Assembly (NCBI RefSeq): GCF_036203305.1
Contig: NZ_CP108131.1
Coordinates: forward strand, 4,216,001 to 4,280,000
DNA from: Streptomyces sp. NBC_00190
GTDB taxonomy: Bacteria > Actinomycetota > Actinomycetes > Streptomycetales > Streptomycetaceae
Direction: 5' to 3'
Length of the DNA: 64,000 bases
A program made the position numbers and the translations under genes. Shown here piece by piece: positions 38,384 through 48,878 of this stretch; the first letter of the stretch is position 1; every line of letters begins with the position of its first letter. The notes under the pieces were generated by a model, which saw only the letters and a program-made list of their open reading frames with translations, searched no databases and was not told where the DNA came from.

Positions 38384-40542
38384 ATGGGGCAGACAGGGCA
38401 GACGGGGCGAGCAGGCGTATACCGCAGGGTGATTCCGTGGGGTGTGCTGGTGCTGTGGGTGATCGCGCTCGCCGCCGCCGGGTCGTTCGCGGGCAAGCTC
38501 GCGGACGTACAGCGTGACCGGACGGCGGACTATCTGCCGTCGGGAGCCGACTCGACGCAGGTGGCCAGGCTCCAGGAGGAGCTGCCCGGCGGCGAGGTGA
38601 CCGGCGTGCTGCTCGTCTACCACCGCGACGGCGGGCTGACCGCCGCCGACCGGGGCGCCGCCGAACGGCAGGTCGCGGAGGTCACGGTCCCGGCGGGTAC
38701 GACGGATACCGTCGCCGCCAAGCCCCCCGTGCAGCTCGCCGGGTCGAAGGATCCCCGGGACTTCGGCGCGATCCTCCGCGGACCCGGCATTCCGTCCGGG
38801 GACGGCACCACTCTCATGTACGCGGTGTCCACGGCCGCGCCCGGCACGGACGACGCGGCGAAGAAGGCCTTCGTCGAGGGTGTACGGGCCCATGCGCGCG
38901 GTACCGACGGGCTGACCGTGTGGGTCGGCGGCGACGGCGCCGTCGAAGTCGACGCCAAGGAGGTGTTCGGCTCCATCGACGGGACGCTGATGCTGGCAAC
39001 CGGCCTGGTGGTGGCCCTGCTCCTCGTCCTCACCTACCGGAGCCCGGTGCTCTGGCTGGTGCCGCTGGTGGTGGTCGGGGCGGGGGCGGTCTGCGCGCGG
39101 GCCGCGGTGTACGGGCTCGCCTCGGGCCTCGGGCTCACCGTGACCAGCCAGAGCGCCGGGATCATGACGGTCCTGGTCTTCGGCGCGGGCACCGACTACG
39201 CACTGCTGCTCGTCGCCCGCTACCGCGACGAACTGCGCCGCACGGCCCTTCCGTACGACGCGATGCGCACCGCGCTGCGCGGTTGCGGGCCGGCGCTGCT
39301 GGCCTCCTGCGGGACGGTCGTGGCGGGGTTGGCCTGTCTGCTCGCCGCCGACCTCAACAACATCCGCGGCCTCGGCCCGGTCGGCGCGGTGGGCGTACTG
39401 TGCGCGCTGATCGCGATGACGACGCTGTTGCCGGCGGTCCTGGTGCTGCTCGGACGGCGCGTGTTCTGGCCGCTGATTCCCGCGTACGGCAGCGAACCCA
39501 CGCAGCGCCGACTCAACGTCTTTGCCGCGATGGGGAGTTCGGCGGGCAAGCGGCCGGTCGCCGTGCTCGTGACGGGAATCGTCCTGCTCGGCGCGCTGGC
39601 GCTCGGTGTGTTCAACCTGCCCGGGGCGCTCAAGAGGGAGGACAGCTTCACCAGCAAGCCCGAGTCGATCGCCGCCATGGGAACGCTGGCCAAGGCCTTC
39701 CCGGAGCGCAGCAGCCGGCCCATCGAGGTCATGGCGCCCACCGGAACAGCCGACCGGATCCTCGCCCAAGCCAGGTCCGTCGAAGGCGTCGCGAGCGCCG
39801 AGAGGGGCCGCAGCGGCGGCGGCTGGACCGAGATCGCCGTCACCGCCAAGGCCGCGCCCGAGTCCGCGGGGGAGAGCGCCGCCATCGAACGGCTCCGGGC
39901 CCGGCTCGACGGCGCGCACGTGGGCGGCGCGAGCGCCCGGCAACTCGACCTGGCCGCCACCAACGCCCACGACCGCCTGACCGTCATCCCCCTCGTCCTC
40001 GCCTCGGTGCTGCTCGTCCTCATCCTGTTGCTGCGCAGCCTGGTCGCCCCGCTGCTCCTGGTCGCCGCCGTCGTGCTGGTGTGGGGCGCGGCGCTGGGTA
40101 TCGGCGGACTGGTCTTCGGCCCGGTGTTCGGCTTCACCGGCGTCGACCCGGGGCTGCTCCTGCTGACGTTCGTCTTCCTGGTCGCCCTCGGCGTCGACTA
40201 CGGCATCTTCCTGATGCACCGCACCCGCGAGGAGACCCGGGGCGGGGCCGAGCCGAGGCAGGCCGCGCTGACCGCGTTGCGCACCACCGGCGGAGTGATC
40301 GCCTCGGCCGGGATCGTCCTTGCGGCGACCTTCGCGGTGCTCGCCTCGCTGCCCCTCGTGATGTTCGTGGAGATGGGCACGGTCGTCGCGGCCGGGGTCG
40401 TCCTGGACACCTTCCTCGTCCGCACGTACCTGGTGACGAGCGCCAGCGTGCTGCTCGGCCGCAGGGTGTGGTGGCCGGGCCGGCCTTCCGGTACCCCGAC
40501 CCCGGTTGCCGGATCCGTGCCGGAACTGGTCGGCGACCGGCG

Positions 40543-40546
<4 letters not shown>
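38384..40546 (+). CDS. MMPL/RND-type exporter
   Basis: The 720-residue protein has the MMPL layout of two halves. Each has one helix, an extracytoplasmic porter domain and five helices. Motifs include SQSAGIMTVLVFGAGTDYALLLVARYRDELRR in the first half and LLLLTFVFLVALGVDYGIFLMHRTREETR in the second, which hold the proton-relay Asp-Tyr pairs. ATG 38384 has GGAGGG six bases upstream. It forms a three-gene operon with a histidine kinase and response regulator through ATGA/GTGA overlaps, so the two-component system probably controls it. Confidence 0.93.
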
Positions 40547-41738
<1,192 letters not shown>

Positions 41739-41742
<4 letters not shown>

Positions 41743-42428
41743 CCACACCACCGGACGGTCAGGACCGCGTCATCCGGGTGCTGCTCGCCGACGACCAGAC
41801 GCTCGTACGGGCGGCCTTCGCGATGCTCGTCGAATCGGCTCCCGACATGGCGGTCGTCGGACAGGCCGGCAACGGGCGGGAAGCGGTGGAACTGGCCCAC
41901 GCCGAGCGGGCCGACGTGGTCGTCATGGACATCAGGATGCCGGGTACCGACGGCATCGAGGCGACCCGGCTGATCGCCTCCGCCGAGGACCTGGCCGGGG
42001 TGAAGGTCCTGGTCCTCACGACGTACGACACCGACGAGAACGTTGTCGAAGCGCTGCGGTCCGGGGCCTCCGGCTTCCTCGTGAAGGACACCAGGCCGGC
42101 CGAACTTCTGGCCGCCATCCGCACGGTGGCCAGGGGTGAGTCGCTCCTTTCACCGGGCCCGACGGCGCGGCTGATCGCCCGGGTCCTGCGCACCCCGCGC
42201 TCTGCCCCGGCCCCCGCAGCCCTCGACCCGCTCTCCGGCCGGGAGCGGGAAGTCCTCACCCTCGTGGCCCGGGGCCTCAACAACACGGAGATCGCCGACG
42301 CGCTGGCCCTGAGTCCCCTCACCGCGAAGACCCATGTGAGTCGGATCATGGGCAAGTTGGGGGTACGCGACCGGGCGCAGCTGGTGATCGTGGCGTACGA
42401 GTCAGGGCTCGTGGTGCCCGGAGACTGA
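41739..42428 (+). CDS. NarL/LuxR response regulator
   Basis: The 229-residue protein starts at GTG 41739. The receiver domain has DDQ acidic residues (VLLADDQTLVR), the phosphorylated Asp in VVVMDIRMPGTDG, Thr in VLVLTTYDTDENV and Lys in GFLVKDTRP. The C-terminal LuxR helix-turn-helix is LSGREREVLTLVARGLNNTE and IADALALSPLTAKTHVSRIM. It completes the MMPL-kinase-regulator operon, and its end is 12 bases before the island hairpin. Confidence 0.95.
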
Positions 42429-42440
42429 GAGCCAACGAAG

Positions 42441-42645
42441 AAGGCCCAGGTCGCTGACCTGGGCCTTCCTATCTGAGCGGATGACGGGAATCGAACCCGC
42501 GCTATAAGCCTGGAAACCACCGATCTTGCCCGCAGGATCTGGCCCCCGACCTGCGCAAACGGGCGACAGAGACAACCCTGAGGCTCGCTCTGGCAGTCGC
42601 CGTTGACCGCTGTTCCCCGCCCTACCTGGCACGCGTCCGGCACGG
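42441..42645. repeat. tRNA-Gly att copy 1 with hairpin and element end
   Basis: A perfect island hairpin (AAGGCCCAGGTC-GCT-GACCTGGGCCTT, 42441-42467) is followed by the tRNA-Gly 3' part from 42475 to about 42515. Identity with the intact tRNA is exact up to CTATAAGC. The next 130 bases resemble the flanks of the copies at 54.3 and 55.6 kb, including GTTGACCGCTGT and a CTGGCAC...GGCACGG end. This is the left boundary of the stress block. Confidence 0.88.
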
Positions 42646-42877
42646 CCAACCTTCTGATCGGTAGCTCTGGCCAGATCGGCCAGTGACGGCCATTCCGGCC
42701 GCTATCAGGCCCCGGAGGGACGCTACCGGACGCGGGCGATTGCCGGGGTTGCGGTACATGGCTGCTGTACCGCAACGCTGCCGACAACCGCTTCATACGT
42801 ACCGCAGCAGCCCTTGTGTCGCCGCCTTGGGAGTGTCGCACCTGGAGTGTCAGCCAGTCCGGGGTAGACGTCTGAGG

Positions 42878-44146
42878 ATGAACAATCCCGACACCTCCGG
42901 TGAAGCCTCGCCGTCCATGACCGACTACGAGGCGGTCTTTCGCGCGTTCCCGGGGCCTGCGCTGCTTCTCACCCCTGACCTGGTCATGATGGACGCCAAT
43001 GACGAATTCCTGGACCGGTCCGGTCGCGGGCGTAGGGACCTAGTGGGCCGTTCTGTATTTGAGGTGTTCCCTGTGGACTCCTCAGATTCGGAGGCACCAG
43101 GCAGCCAGCTGCGCGCATCGATTGACCGGGTGCTGGCCACAGGGCGGCAGGACGCCATGCCGTTGCACCGGTACGACTTGGAAACGCCGGGGCGGTCAGG
43201 GGTGTTGGAGAAGCGGTACTGGAGTCCGGTCAATGCGCCGGTTCTCGGCCCGAACGGCCAGGTGGCCCTGATCATTTCCCGGGCGGAAGAGGTCACCGAG
43301 CTGGTCCGCATCCGTGCCGCCTTGCAGGTAGCCGGTGAGGCGCTCCGTGATGAGGAGACGACGACGGCCGGGCTGCTCGCGCGGTCCGAGGATCTAAAGG
43401 AACTCAACGAACGGCTACGCCTCGCCCATTCACGCGACCGTGAGATCGCCATCAGCCTGCAGCGCGCCATGCTGCCGGCCATCCCTGCGGGATTCGGCAA
43501 TGTGGCGGTGCGCTACCGCCCCGCCTCCAGTTCACTCAACGTCTGTGGCGATTGGTATGACGTCCTCGACCTCGGGCGAGACCGCCTCGCCGTCGCTGTC
43601 GGCGACGTGGTCGGCCACGGCCTGGAAGCCGCAGGGGTCATGGGCCAGCTCCGCAGTGCCCTCAGCGCCGCCATCCGCGCAACCGGTGAGCCAGCCGCCG
43701 CCCTCAAGACACTCGCCATGCAGGCCTTCACGATCGAGGGCGCACTCGCCGCCACGGCCCTCCAAACAATCATCGACCGAGCCAGCCGCACCATCACGTA
43801 CAGCCGAGCGGGACACCTGCCCCCCTTGCTGCTCCACCCGGAGGGCTGCATTGCCGAAGCCCTGGACGAAGTTGTGGACCCTCCCCTTGCGACGTGGGAA
43901 CTCGACGCGGTCAGAAGCCAGGCATCGCTCTCCTACGAGCCCGGAGCAACCCTCGTGCTCTACACCGACGGACTTATCGAACGCCGCGGCGAAGACATCG
44001 ACACCGGACTCGAGCGCCTCATGGACAGCCTCATGCGCCATTGCGACCTTGGCGCCGAAGAGCTCGCCAGCGCCCTGCTCGCCGACGTGCGTCCCACCGG
44101 CGACGGCCCGGACGACGACACCGCCCTGGTCGTCGTACGGCTATGA
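42878..44146 (+). CDS. PAS domain SpoIIE-type PP2C phosphatase
   Basis: The 422-residue protein starts at ATG 42878. An N-terminal PAS domain (YEAVFRAFPGPALLLTPDLVMMDANDEFLDRSGRGRRDLVGRSVFEVFP) is followed by a coiled-coil (about 130-185) and a SpoIIE/RsbU-type PP2C domain with CGDWYDVLDLGRDRLAVAVGDVVGHGLEAAGVMGQLR, LYTDGLIERRGEDID and DDDTALVVVRL. It would dephosphorylate a STAS antagonist and so activate a SigB-type sigma factor. Codon use is a little less GC-biased than flanking core genes, consistent with island origin. Confidence 0.93.
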   Translation: MNNPDTSGEASPSMTDYEAVFRAFPGPALLLTPDLVMMDANDEFLDRSGRGRRDLVGRSVFEVFPVDSSDSEAPGSQLRASIDRVLATGRQDAMPLHRYDLETPGRSGVLEKRYWSPVNAPVLGPNGQVALIISRAEEVTELVRIRAALQVAGEALRDEETTTAGLLARSEDLKELNERLRLAHSRDREIAISLQRAMLPAIPAGFGNVAVRYRPASSSLNVCGDWYDVLDLGRDRLAVAVGDVVGHGLEAAGVMGQLRSALSAAIRATGEPAAALKTLAMQAFTIEGALAATALQTIIDRASRTITYSRAGHLPPLLLHPEGCIAEALDEVVDPPLATWELDAVRSQASLSYEPGATLVLYTDGLIERRGEDIDTGLERLMDSLMRHCDLGAEELASALLADVRPTGDGPDDDTALVVVRL

Positions 44147-44364
44147 ATGAACAGTCCGCACGGCACGGGCCCCGACTGCTGGTAGATAATCGCTGCTCGC
44201 CAGGTCCGTGTTCTCCCACCAGCCTCCCTCGCCGACGGCTACGCAGCCGCAGCACCCCACGGGGGCGGAGCGAGCCGAAGGCGGGAGCGTCGCCCCGAGC
44301 GGAGCCGGGAAGCCCGCCCGGCGGAGCGGAGCGCAGCCGGGTGCTTGATGAAGTAGGGAAACTC

Positions 44365-44638
44365 TCACTGCACGGGGAGCAGCTGGCGCCCGTCATGGCT
44401 CCGCACGTGAGGCCCGTCCCCGTCCAGGGCGTCCAGCAGTCTGATCCCATGGACATGGGACATCCGCTCGGACACTTCTGCGGGCGTGAGCCACTGGACT
44501 GCCGTGGTTTCGTCGGACGTGCGCTCGGTACCGCTGGAAGGCTTGCACCTGAACACCAGGGCCACGACGCCGACAACGACGTTCTTGTAGACCCCGGTCA
44601 GCTCGTCGACCTCGGCGTGGACCTGCGCGGCCTCGAGT
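44365..44638 (-). pseudogene. Nudix hydrolase remnant
   Basis: In one frame the minus strand reads SGLEAAQVHAEVDELTGVYK, VVVGVVALVFRCKPSSGTER, TAVQWLTPAEVSERM, which is the typical second half of an ADP-ribose-pyrophosphatase-like Nudix protein. The Nudix box itself (GxxxxxExxxxREUxEExGU) is missing: it is cut just before GLEA, and a stop lies upstream in frame. The piece abuts a SpoIIE-like fragment, so this is a deletion junction. Confidence 0.7.
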
Positions 44639-44639
44639 C

Positions 44640-44789
44640 CTGAAGCCGGATCTGCGGGTCACGTCCCCCCACGCGGGCCATCGTCTCCGCAACCAGCGGG
44701 CCGACCAAATGGGGTGGCAGCTCGTGCGCCCCGTCCAGGAGCACCCCGAGCAGTTCCTCCCCCGGGTCCGCGCGGCCTCCGACGGTCAT
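44640..44789 (-). pseudogene. N-terminal remnant of a SpoIIE-type phosphatase/GAF protein
   Basis: From ATG 44789 the frame gives about 50 residues: GEELLGVLLDGAHELPPHLV, GPLVAETMARVGGRDPQIRLQDS. This pattern (HELPPHLVGPLVAE.. GGRDPxIxLQDYE) is the usual start of certain actinobacterial PP2C phosphatases. After QDS it enters the Nudix remnant out of frame. No function is expected. Confidence 0.5.
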
Positions 44790-44912
44790 CCTGTTGCCTC
44801 CAACCAGGCGGCGGGCCGGCGCCCGCCCTCAACGGCACTGCCGGGGCGCGCGGTCGCTGCCGCGCGCGCCCCGGCTGATGATGGGAGTACGGCAAAACAC
44901 GCGGAGCTGACC

Positions 44913-46181
44913 ATGACGGGGTGGCATGTCAGGGACTACACCCAGGACGATCTCGAAGCGGTGCTCCGAGTCGACGCGGAGAGCGGCACGGCCGAAGAGT
45001 CACCGCTCTTTCCGCTCTCGGACGCCGTGGCGGCCCTCCAGGCCCTCCACCCGGCGGTGGTGGCCACCGCCGACGAGGAGGTGGTCGGCGCCGCGGTGAG
45101 CAGGGTGGACGGTGACCGGGCGTGGATCCTGCGCATCAGCATGGCGCCCGCCTGGCGGCACCAGGGGCTGGGCAGCGCCCTGATCACGGCCTTGGAGCAC
45201 CGGCTGTTCACCGCTGGCGTCCGAACGGTGCATGCGGTCCTGCCCGACGGCGAGACCGGTGCCACCGCCCTGCACAACTGCGGCTTCGGCGCCCGTCCGG
45301 GCCTGGTCTTCTTCGAGAAGCGCGGGCGCGTGACCCCGCAGGCGGTCAGCATGCTCGCGTCGCTGGGAGCGGAGCTACCGCCCGGGGGACTGTGGCAGAA
45401 GGTCGCGGGCATGCAGAAGGAGAAGGAGCTCATCGAGCGGCGCCTGGTCCTGCCACTGGCCCATCCCGAAATGGCCGCCCAGCACGGCGTGGAGCTGCCG
45501 CGGGCCGTGATGCTGTTCGGGCCGCCCGGAACCGGCAAGAGCACGTTCGCGCACGCCATCGCCAGCCGCCTGCAATGGCCCTTCCTCGAACTGTTCCCCG
45601 CCCGGCTGGCAGCCGAATACGGACTGGCCAGCGGGCTGAACCGGCGCTTCGACGAGATCGCCGCGCTCGACCACGTCCTGGTCTTCATCGACGAGGTCGA
45701 GGAGATCGCCGGGACCCGGAGCGGCGCGGACGCAACCGCCGTCGGCGTCGTCAACGAACTGCTCAAGGCGATCGTCCGGTTCCGGGGCCAGGACGGGCGG
45801 CTGCTCGTCTGCGCCACGAACGACGTGACCACGCTCGACTCCGCGTTCCTGCGGCACGGCCGTTTCGACTACGTACTGCCGATCGGCCCGCCCGACGACC
45901 GCGCGAGGACCGCGCTGTGGGAGAGCTACCTGGCCCGGGCGGGCGCGCAGGCCGACAGCACGGCGCTGGCGATCGCCAGCGAGGGGTTCACCCCCGCCGA
46001 CATCGCCCATGTGGCGCGCACCGTCTCCCAAGTCCAGTTCGAGCGCACCTTCGACACCGGAGCCCGGGCCCGCCCCACCACCGAGGACTACCTGCGCACG
46101 ATCGGCGAAACCAGGCCCACGGTCAGCGCGGCCATGGCACAGGAGTTCGCCGAGCAGACCGAGAAGTTCGCCCGCATCTAG
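44913..46181 (+). CDS. GNAT acetyltransferase-AAA+ ATPase fusion
   Basis: The 422-residue protein starts at ATG 44913 (GGAG upstream). Residues 1-155 form a GNAT domain (VRDYTQDDLEAVLRVDAESG, ISMAPAWRHQGLGSALITALE acetyl-CoA loop, LHNCGFGARPGLVFFEKRGR). Residues about 185-400 form an FtsH/CDC48-like AAA+ domain: Walker A LFGPPGTGKSTFAHAI, pore-loop region ARLAAEYGLASG, Walker B DHVLVFIDEVEEIAG, sensor 1 VCATNDVTTLD and arginine finger region FLRHGRFDYVLPIGPPDD. Both parts look intact. The joining of acetylation to an unfoldase-like ATPase is unusual; the role could be toxin-like modification or protein quality control. It belongs to the stress block. Confidence 0.9.
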   Translation: MTGWHVRDYTQDDLEAVLRVDAESGTAEESPLFPLSDAVAALQALHPAVVATADEEVVGAAVSRVDGDRAWILRISMAPAWRHQGLGSALITALEHRLFTAGVRTVHAVLPDGETGATALHNCGFGARPGLVFFEKRGRVTPQAVSMLASLGAELPPGGLWQKVAGMQKEKELIERRLVLPLAHPEMAAQHGVELPRAVMLFGPPGTGKSTFAHAIASRLQWPFLELFPARLAAEYGLASGLNRRFDEIAALDHVLVFIDEVEEIAGTRSGADATAVGVVNELLKAIVRFRGQDGRLLVCATNDVTTLDSAFLRHGRFDYVLPIGPPDDRARTALWESYLARAGAQADSTALAIASEGFTPADIAHVARTVSQVQFERTFDTGARARPTTEDYLRTIGETRPTVSAAMAQEFAEQTEKFARI

Positions 46182-46196
46182 GCCGTCTCTCCCGGA

Positions 46197-46481
46197 TCAG
46201 GGCGGGCCCGTGGCCGTCCCTTCCTCCTCTGCCTCCATGCGCCGGATTCCCTCGTGGGTGAGGGTGACCATCGCCGGGGTGTTGCCGGGTTCCCAGTCGA
46301 CGGTGATCAGCCCTTCGCCCGCCAGGTAGGTGCAGGCGGCGGCCAGGTCCTGTTCCGGAACGTGGAGGTCGCGCCGCAGCTGTGCTCCGGTGATGCCGAG
46401 GAGGCGGTTGCCCTCGACGGCTTCGTACAGGACCCGGAGCACCTGGTCGCGGTAGGTCTTGCGTTCGCGCAGTGTGGCCAT
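46197..46481 (-). CDS. Winged-helix-like small protein, 94 aa
   Basis: The protein starts MATLRERKTYRDQVLRVLYE and shows helix-helix-helix-strand-strand: AVEGNRLLGITGAQLRRDLHVPEQDLAAACTYLAGEGLITVDWEPGNTPAMVTLTHEGIRRME. This is the pattern of a small winged helix without other domain. It could be a repressor or a nucleic-acid-binding adaptor. It is convergent with the GNAT-AAA+ gene, 15 bases away. Confidence 0.72.
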   Translation of the reverse strand: MATLRERKTYRDQVLRVLYEAVEGNRLLGITGAQLRRDLHVPEQDLAAACTYLAGEGLITVDWEPGNTPAMVTLTHEGIRRMEAEEEGTATGPP

Positions 46482-46541
46482 GACCGCGTCCTTTCGTGTG
46501 GGGTGGACGAGTGGGGCGGGCTCCGGGCCGGTCGGGGATGC

Positions 46542-46808
46542 TCAGATCTCGTCGGAGTGCGCGCCGGTGCCGGCCGGGGTCCTGCTGGCGGCCAGCCACG
46601 AGCGGGCGGGCCCCGAGGGTGTCGCCGTGTCTACGGTGAGGTGGAGGCGGGTGTTGCCGTCGAGGGCGGGGTAGCTGCGCTGTTCCGCGCCTGCGAAACA
46701 GCGGCGGAGCGCCTCCGCGACCGCCCGGGCGGCTTCCGGAGTGTGCGCGATGATCCGGACCTCGGCGTGCCCGAGCGAGGGCAGTGTCTGGGTCTCGATG
46801 TACTTCAC
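46542..46808 (-). CDS. Hypothetical protein, 88 aa
   Basis: From GTG 46808 with AAAGGGAA upstream. The sequence VKYIETQTLPSLGHAEVRII, HTPEAARAVAEALRRCFAGA and YPALDGNTRLHLTVDTATPS predicts strand-helix-strand, like a small ferredoxin-like domain. No motif is recognised. It lies in a run of small minus-strand genes typical of the island's stress block. Confidence 0.65.
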   Translation of the reverse strand: MKYIETQTLPSLGHAEVRIIAHTPEAARAVAEALRRCFAGAEQRSYPALDGNTRLHLTVDTATPSGPARSWLAASRTPAGTGAHSDEI

Positions 46809-46902
46809 GTGGGCGTGTTCCCTTTCGGAGTGGGCGAGAAGTCGGCGGGTCGGGGCACCGAGGCACCCCGACCGCTGCCCCCGGTCGGAGGAAGGCTGTT
46901 CC

Positions 46903-47091
46903 TCACCGGTCGGCACCCGTGTGGTGGGCTCGACGACCGGTGTCGTCCGGCAGGCCGGGAGGCCTCGGCAGGGGGTCACTGAACCGGTAGGCCTCGATCC
47001 GCGCGTCGTGCTGAGCGTTCAGCAGGTGGATCCAGCCCATTCCGATGCCGATCATGAGGATGATCACCGCGATGAGGACGATGGTCTCCAC
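46903..47091 (-). CDS. Single-helix small membrane protein, 62 aa
   Basis: GTG 47091 follows GGAGGTGAG by four bases and was preferred over GTG 47100. It encodes VETIVLIAVIILMIGIGMGW, a membrane helix, then IHLLNAQHDARIEAYRFSDP and a polar tail. It starts directly after the DUF5994 stop and is probably coupled to it. Function unknown. Confidence 0.6.
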   Translation of the reverse strand: METIVLIAVIILMIGIGMGWIHLLNAQHDARIEAYRFSDPLPRPPGLPDDTGRRAHHTGADR

Positions 47092-47096
47092 GGAGC

Positions 47097-47666
47097 TCAC
47101 CTCCAGCCGTTTCCGGGCAGCGGCAGGGCGGTTCGGCCCATCGGCTCCCCGAAGGGGGACATGCAGGCCCCGCCCTCGTCCTCCCAGGTGGCTTCCCGGC
47201 GGCGGGCGTCGCGGATGCCGCGCCCAATGACGGTTTCGTTGGCCATCAGGACGTCTGCGGCCAGGACGCTGCCCGGGATCGCGGCGGCGGCCATCAGCCG
47301 GGCCGCGGCCGCGGGCTCGGTCTCGGGCGGGATCACCAGGAGGTCCCAGCGGCCGACGGTGTAGGAGAGCAGGATCAGCTTGTCGGGGTCCTGTTCGGTG
47401 AACCAGCCCACGTGCAGCACGTGCCCGGCCACGGCAACCGTGCGCGGGACGACCGGCCAGCGGCTGGGGTTCACGCTGACGCGGGTGATGCGCCCCCAGG
47501 TCTCGTCCAGCGCGGCGGCGAGAGCGGGGAGCTCGGCTTCGAGGTCACGAGAGTACGGCCACCAGGCGCCGTCCAGCCGGCCTGCCAGAGCGGACTTCGG
47601 CGTACGGGACAGACGGGCCGGGCGCAGGACAACAGCCGGCTGCGCAGGGTCGAGGGTCGTGGTCAT
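47097..47666 (-). CDS. DUF5994 family protein, copy 1
   Basis: The 189-residue protein starts at ATG 47666. It shows the DUF5994 pattern: LAGRLDGAWWPYSRDLEAELPALAAALDETWGRITRVSVNPSRWPVVPRTVAVAGHVLHVGWFTEQDPDKLILLSYTVGRWDLLVIPPETEPAAAARLM. The tail (EGGACMSPFGEPMGRTALPLPG) is unlike the second copy. Function is not known. It diverges from the other DUF5994 gene across 318 bases. Confidence 0.82.
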   Translation of the reverse strand: MTTTLDPAQPAVVLRPARLSRTPKSALAGRLDGAWWPYSRDLEAELPALAAALDETWGRITRVSVNPSRWPVVPRTVAVAGHVLHVGWFTEQDPDKLILLSYTVGRWDLLVIPPETEPAAAARLMAAAAIPGSVLAADVLMANETVIGRGIRDARRREATWEDEGGACMSPFGEPMGRTALPLPGNGWR

Positions 47667-47984
47667 GTCGCGGACCCGTCCCCGGACCGTTCGTGAACGG
47701 CCCGGTGCAGTGATCGCCGGAAACGACGTCCGCGTGGGAGCGGGTGTGCGAAATACTCCCGGTCTCTTCACCGTACTCCGGTTCGCGATCCAGGAAGCCG
47801 CTTCTGACCAGGTATTTTCCGGCGCAGACGGCGAGAGCGGCGCAGTCGGTTCCCCTCGCCGCACCGTGAGGGTGGGCGGAGTACCGTGAAACGACGGAGA
47901 CGTTCCCCAGCTCAACAGCCTTTTCGACGCCGCTGCCGGCCGTTGAACGGGGTGCCGCCGCACCGCGAGACAGGCGGAATCACC

Positions 47985-48482
47985 ATGGCCGCATCCGACA
48001 ACCCCGCCCCTTTGAAACTCCTCCCGGACGCGATCCACCAAGCGGTCAAGCGTGGCGCCGCCCTGCTCCGGCTGGAAACCACACAATCCCGCCAAGGGCT
48101 CCTGGACGGCGCCTGGTGGCCGCGCTCCAGGGACGTCACGATCGAGCTGCCCGCACTGATCACGGCACTGACCTCGCACCTCGGGCCCATCACGCGGGTT
48201 GGCCTGGACACCTCCGCCTGGCAGGACGTCCCGACCCGTCTGGTCATCGACGGCCAGGTCGTACACCTGGACGCCGACCCCGTCGGCGACGACACCGTCC
48301 TCGTCACTCGCGGCCACAACGACCACTTCGCCCTGCTGGTGGTCCCCCCGGACACCACCGCCGACGCCGCCCGCGAAGCGATGGCCCGCGCCGTCCGCGC
48401 CGACAACATCACGCAGGCCACTCAGATCCTCATCGCCACCACACCCGAACCTGAGGAGCCCGCCGCCGAGGCGGCGGGCTGA
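47985..48482 (+). CDS. DUF5994 family protein, copy 2
   Basis: The 165-residue protein starts at ATG 47985 (AGGCGGA upstream). The domain is LLDGAWWPRSRDVTIELPALITALTSHLGPITRVGLDTSAWQDVPTRLVIDGQVVHLDADPVGDDTVLVTRG, and HFALLVVPPDTTADAAREAM follows. It is paralogous to the divergent gene. DUF5994 pairs recur in Streptomyces accessory regions, and a stress role is possible only by context. Confidence 0.82.
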   Translation: MAASDNPAPLKLLPDAIHQAVKRGAALLRLETTQSRQGLLDGAWWPRSRDVTIELPALITALTSHLGPITRVGLDTSAWQDVPTRLVIDGQVVHLDADPVGDDTVLVTRGHNDHFALLVVPPDTTADAAREAMARAVRADNITQATQILIATTPEPEEPAAEAAG

Positions 48483-48531
48483 CCCCGAATCCTCAGTGGC
48501 CGAGTGGCCGAGTGGCCGAGGGGTGCGCCGG

Positions 48532-48732
48532 TCAGAGCCCCTCGTCGTGCAGGTCCTCCTCGCGCAGAAGATCGTCCTCGCCGCGGCGTGAGGTCTCCTT
48601 CTGACCGGGCTTGTGTCCCTTCTCGCGGGAGGACTTGCCGGGCTGGGGCTGCGCAGGGTCTCCGGGGCGACGGTGTTCCTGCGCCTCGCGCCCCTTGCCC
48701 GGCTCCTGGCGCTTGTCCTGCCTACCGTCCAT
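48532..48732 (-). CDS. Small highly charged protein, 66 aa
   Basis: The frame from ATG 48732 reads MDGRQDKRQEPGKGREAQEH, then RRPGDPAQPQPGKSSREKGH and KPGQKETSRRGEDDLLREED. It is nearly all hydrophilic and likely disordered, as in heat- or dehydration-stress small proteins. No family is recognised. It overlaps no better frame. Confidence 0.5.
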   Translation of the reverse strand: MDGRQDKRQEPGKGREAQEHRRPGDPAQPQPGKSSREKGHKPGQKETSRRGEDDLLREEDLHDEGL

Positions 48733-48878
48733 GACGGCGACTCCTCTGGATGCGTGGGGTACGGATTCCTCTCCGATCACGCTGACACGTGCCGCGACGG
48801 TCTGCATCATGTCGACTGCGAAGCGAGGCACACGGATGACGCCCTTCCCCGGTGCGGCAGCGCCGGAAGGACGGCCTC

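Noticed and set aside
36803..40219. 1138-residue frame on the minus strand opposite the MFS and MMPL genes
   Set aside because: It is the GC-bias shadow of clear + strand transporters: low-complexity Arg/Gly/Gln content, no domain.
42475..42515. A tRNA gene at this and the 54.3 and 55.6 kb sites
   Set aside because: Only the 3' part (T arm, half of the anticodon arm) is present; no 5' acceptor strand or D arm follows.
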